The notes beneath the pieces were generated by a model, which saw nothing but the letters and a program-made list of their open reading frames with translations, was not told the DNA's origin and made no database searches. From Erysipelotrichia bacterium (GTDB taxonomy: Bacteria > Bacillota_I > Bacilli_A > Erysipelotrichales > Erysipelotrichaceae), in contig SAAR01000152.1 in the NCBI GenBank assembly GCA_009916335.1, positions 1-8,312 of the forward strand: 8,312 nt of DNA, written 5' to 3'. The position numbers were made by a program, and so were the translations under genes. Below are positions 7,593-8,312 of this stretch, one piece after another. Position 1 is the stretch's first letter. Each line of letters opens with the position of its first letter.

Positions 7593-7720
7593 AACCACCC
7601 GTAGAACGGGTGGTTTGCTCTGACCCTATAAGGGTCTTTCTCTAGTGGTAGCCCTCTAAAGAGGGCTTTGAATGATCTGACAACCACTCTATTACCACTG
7701 GCTGCCCCCTACTCGGGGGC
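7593..7720. repeat. cluster of four hairpins with an enclosing stem
   Basis: Stems in order: AACCACCCG/CGGGTGGTT (7593-7615, loop 5), GACCCT/AGGGTC (7622-7636, loop 3), AGCCCTCT/AGAGGGCT (7650-7667, loop 2) and GCCCCC/GGGGGC (7704-7720, loop 5). AGTGGTA (7644-7650) can also pair with TACCACT (7693-7699), enclosing the third hairpin; ACCACT at 7683-7688 is a competing partner. The block lies between the HTH gene stop and the tnpA stop. It is probably the recombination end of the IS200-like element, whose ends fold as single strands. A structured RNA made from either strand is an alternative. Confidence 0.7.
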
Positions 7721-7730
7721 TTTTATTTTG
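7704..7730 (+). terminator. terminator-like hairpin facing the IS from the small HTH gene side
   Basis: GCCCCC-TACTC-GGGGGC is followed by TTTTATTTTG on the plus strand. It would stop rightward transcription from the HTH gene before it runs antisense into tnpA. On the minus strand no T tract follows, so it is not a good terminator for tnpA. It also serves as the innermost right-end hairpin of the IS. Confidence 0.7.
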
Positions 7731-7731
7731 C

Positions 7732-8202
7732 CTATTTTACCGACTCACCCGTAAACGGGTCGGTATATTCTTTAAAGTTTAATGTATCTTGTGCTATATC
7801 TTCTTGTAGTTGATTGCGAATATACTCTTTTATCGCTCCTTCGTATCTTCCCACTGTATCCACATAATATCCTCTACACCAGAAATGTCTATTTCCATAC
7901 TTATATTTTAAATTTGCGTGTTTATCGAATATCATGAGGCTACTTTTGCTTTTTAAATATCCCATAAAACTTGATACACTTAAATATGGTGGAATAGTTA
8001 CTAGCATATGAATATGATCCGGACAGCATTCTGCCTCTATAATCTCTACATTTTTTCTATTACATAAATCTCTTAAAATTTTACCTACATCAGCTTTTAT
8101 CCGACCATAAATTATTTGTCTTCTATACTTTGGTGCAAAAACAATATGATATTTACATCTCCATTTACTATGTGATAAGCTTTTTACGTCATTCATTGAC
8201 AT
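7732..8202 (-). CDS. tnpA: IS200/IS605-family Y1 transposase TnpA
   Basis: This is the single-strand DNA transposase that nicks and rejoins the hairpin ends through a 5'-phosphotyrosine. Numbered from 8202 (156 aa), the HUH motif is His63-Ile-His65 in CCPDHIHML, and the catalytic Tyr127 and Gln131 are in EYIRNQ. These match the order and nearly the exact numbers known from IS608. SLSHSKWRCKYHIVFAPKYRR near the N-terminus is typical of the family. The protein is complete and likely active. ATG 8202 is chosen because AGGAGG lies 4 bases before it; ATG 8196, at 10 bases, is equally possible. An in-frame ATG at 8247 has no ribosome site and would start within a hairpin leader. No tnpB or serine recombinase accompanies it. 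Confidence 0.93.
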   Translation of the reverse strand: MSMNDVKSLSHSKWRCKYHIVFAPKYRRQIIYGRIKADVGKILRDLCNRKNVEIIEAECCPDHIHMLVTIPPYLSVSSFMGYLKSKSSLMIFDKHANLKYKYGNRHFWCRGYYVDTVGRYEGAIKEYIRNQLQEDIAQDTLNFKEYTDPFTGESVK

Positions 8203-8203
8203 T

Positions 8204-8265
8204 GAACCTCCTATCTTGAAATGTTGTGGTTGCCAGACCAACTTCATTTTACCACTAGGAGGTTC
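8204..8265 (-). promoter_or_regulatory. tnpA leader hairpin that masks the ribosome binding site
   Basis: GAACCTCCTA (8204-8213) is the exact reverse complement of TAGGAGGTTC (8256-8265). In the tnpA mRNA the upstream GAACCUCCUA would therefore pair over 10 bp with UAGGAGGUUC, which contains the Shine-Dalgarno. The 42-base loop can fold further (TGGT/ACCA and TGAA/TTCA). In Salmonella IS200 a leader structure of this kind keeps transposase translation low. The same role is inferred here. Confidence 0.7.
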
Positions 8266-8295
8266 TTTCCTTTTCTCTAAGAATTTTTTACCGAC

Positions 8296-8312
8296 CCCCA
8301 GTTTAACTGGGG
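8296..8312. repeat. left-end hairpin of the IS200-like element
   Basis: CCCCAGTT-T-AACTGGGG is an 8-bp inverted repeat; in practice a CCCCAG/CTGGGG stem with a 5-base loop. It stands upstream of the tnpA leader, where IS200 elements carry the left-end structure bound by TnpA. The window ends on its last base, so it may be longer. Confidence 0.65.

Larger units (their letters stand above)
7593..8312 (-). mobile_element. IS200-like element, left end cut by the window
   Basis: The element has the IS200 layout: one Y1 transposase gene, no tnpB, no terminal inverted repeats, and subterminal hairpins at each end. Its right end is the hairpin block before 7732; the left end begins around the hairpin at 8296-8312 and may extend past the window. 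A length of roughly 720 bases is close to that of classical IS200 (about 700). The exact tips and the target tetra- or pentanucleotide cannot be set because the left junction is missing; the start given here is approximate. Confidence 0.75.

Noticed and set aside
7593..7720. CRISPR array or guide RNA locus
   Set aside because: The four palindromes differ in sequence and spacing; there are no repeated units with unique spacers, and no tnpB, iscB or cas gene.

Overview
The window is AT-rich DNA with strong Shine-Dalgarno sites (AAAGGAGGTGA, AGGAG), a CCA-encoding tRNA 3' end and an IS200-type transposase. Together these point to a low-GC Gram-positive-type bacterium (Bacillota). A Negativicutes or Clostridia host is only a guess. 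The content is accessory: the tRNA-proximal end of a genomic island that carries an anti-phage defence operon.

Layout from left to right. Positions 1-157 look like chromosomal flank, with two tandem perfect hairpins and an intrinsic terminator reading leftward. Positions 158-202 are the 3' half of a tRNA-Arg(UCU) gene on the minus strand. The match stops exactly at the anticodon loop, as expected for the distal attachment site of an element integrated in a tRNA. Positions 203-382 hold no gene, only a probable terminator. Positions 383-7239 are one minus-strand operon. In transcription order it encodes an XRE-type regulator with a 240-residue unknown C-terminal domain, an MmeI-like (type IIL) fused endonuclease-methyltransferase, a SIR2-family NAD-binding protein and a HerA-type ATPase. 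The last three genes are nearly contiguous (2-nt spacer, then a TGATG overlap). Positions 7240-7418 are a divergent promoter region with five AATT-rich repeats that overlap both promoters. Positions 7419-7586 encode a 55-residue excisionase-like HTH protein on the plus strand. Positions 7587-8312 are an IS200-like element, cut by the window end, with a hairpin-rich right end, tnpA on the minus strand and a left-end hairpin.

Working model. SIR2 plus HerA is a recognised defence pair (SIR2-HerA, also called Nezha), in which the complex depletes NAD+ on infection. Here it is transcribed with a restriction-modification enzyme and a dedicated regulator. A plausible reading is two layers, with restriction first and abortive NAD+ depletion as backup, under autoregulated expression. 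The pairing and gene order are seen directly; functional coupling is inference. The HTH gene, the tRNA attachment fragment and the island structure suggest that an integrase and a second attachment site lie to the right of the window.
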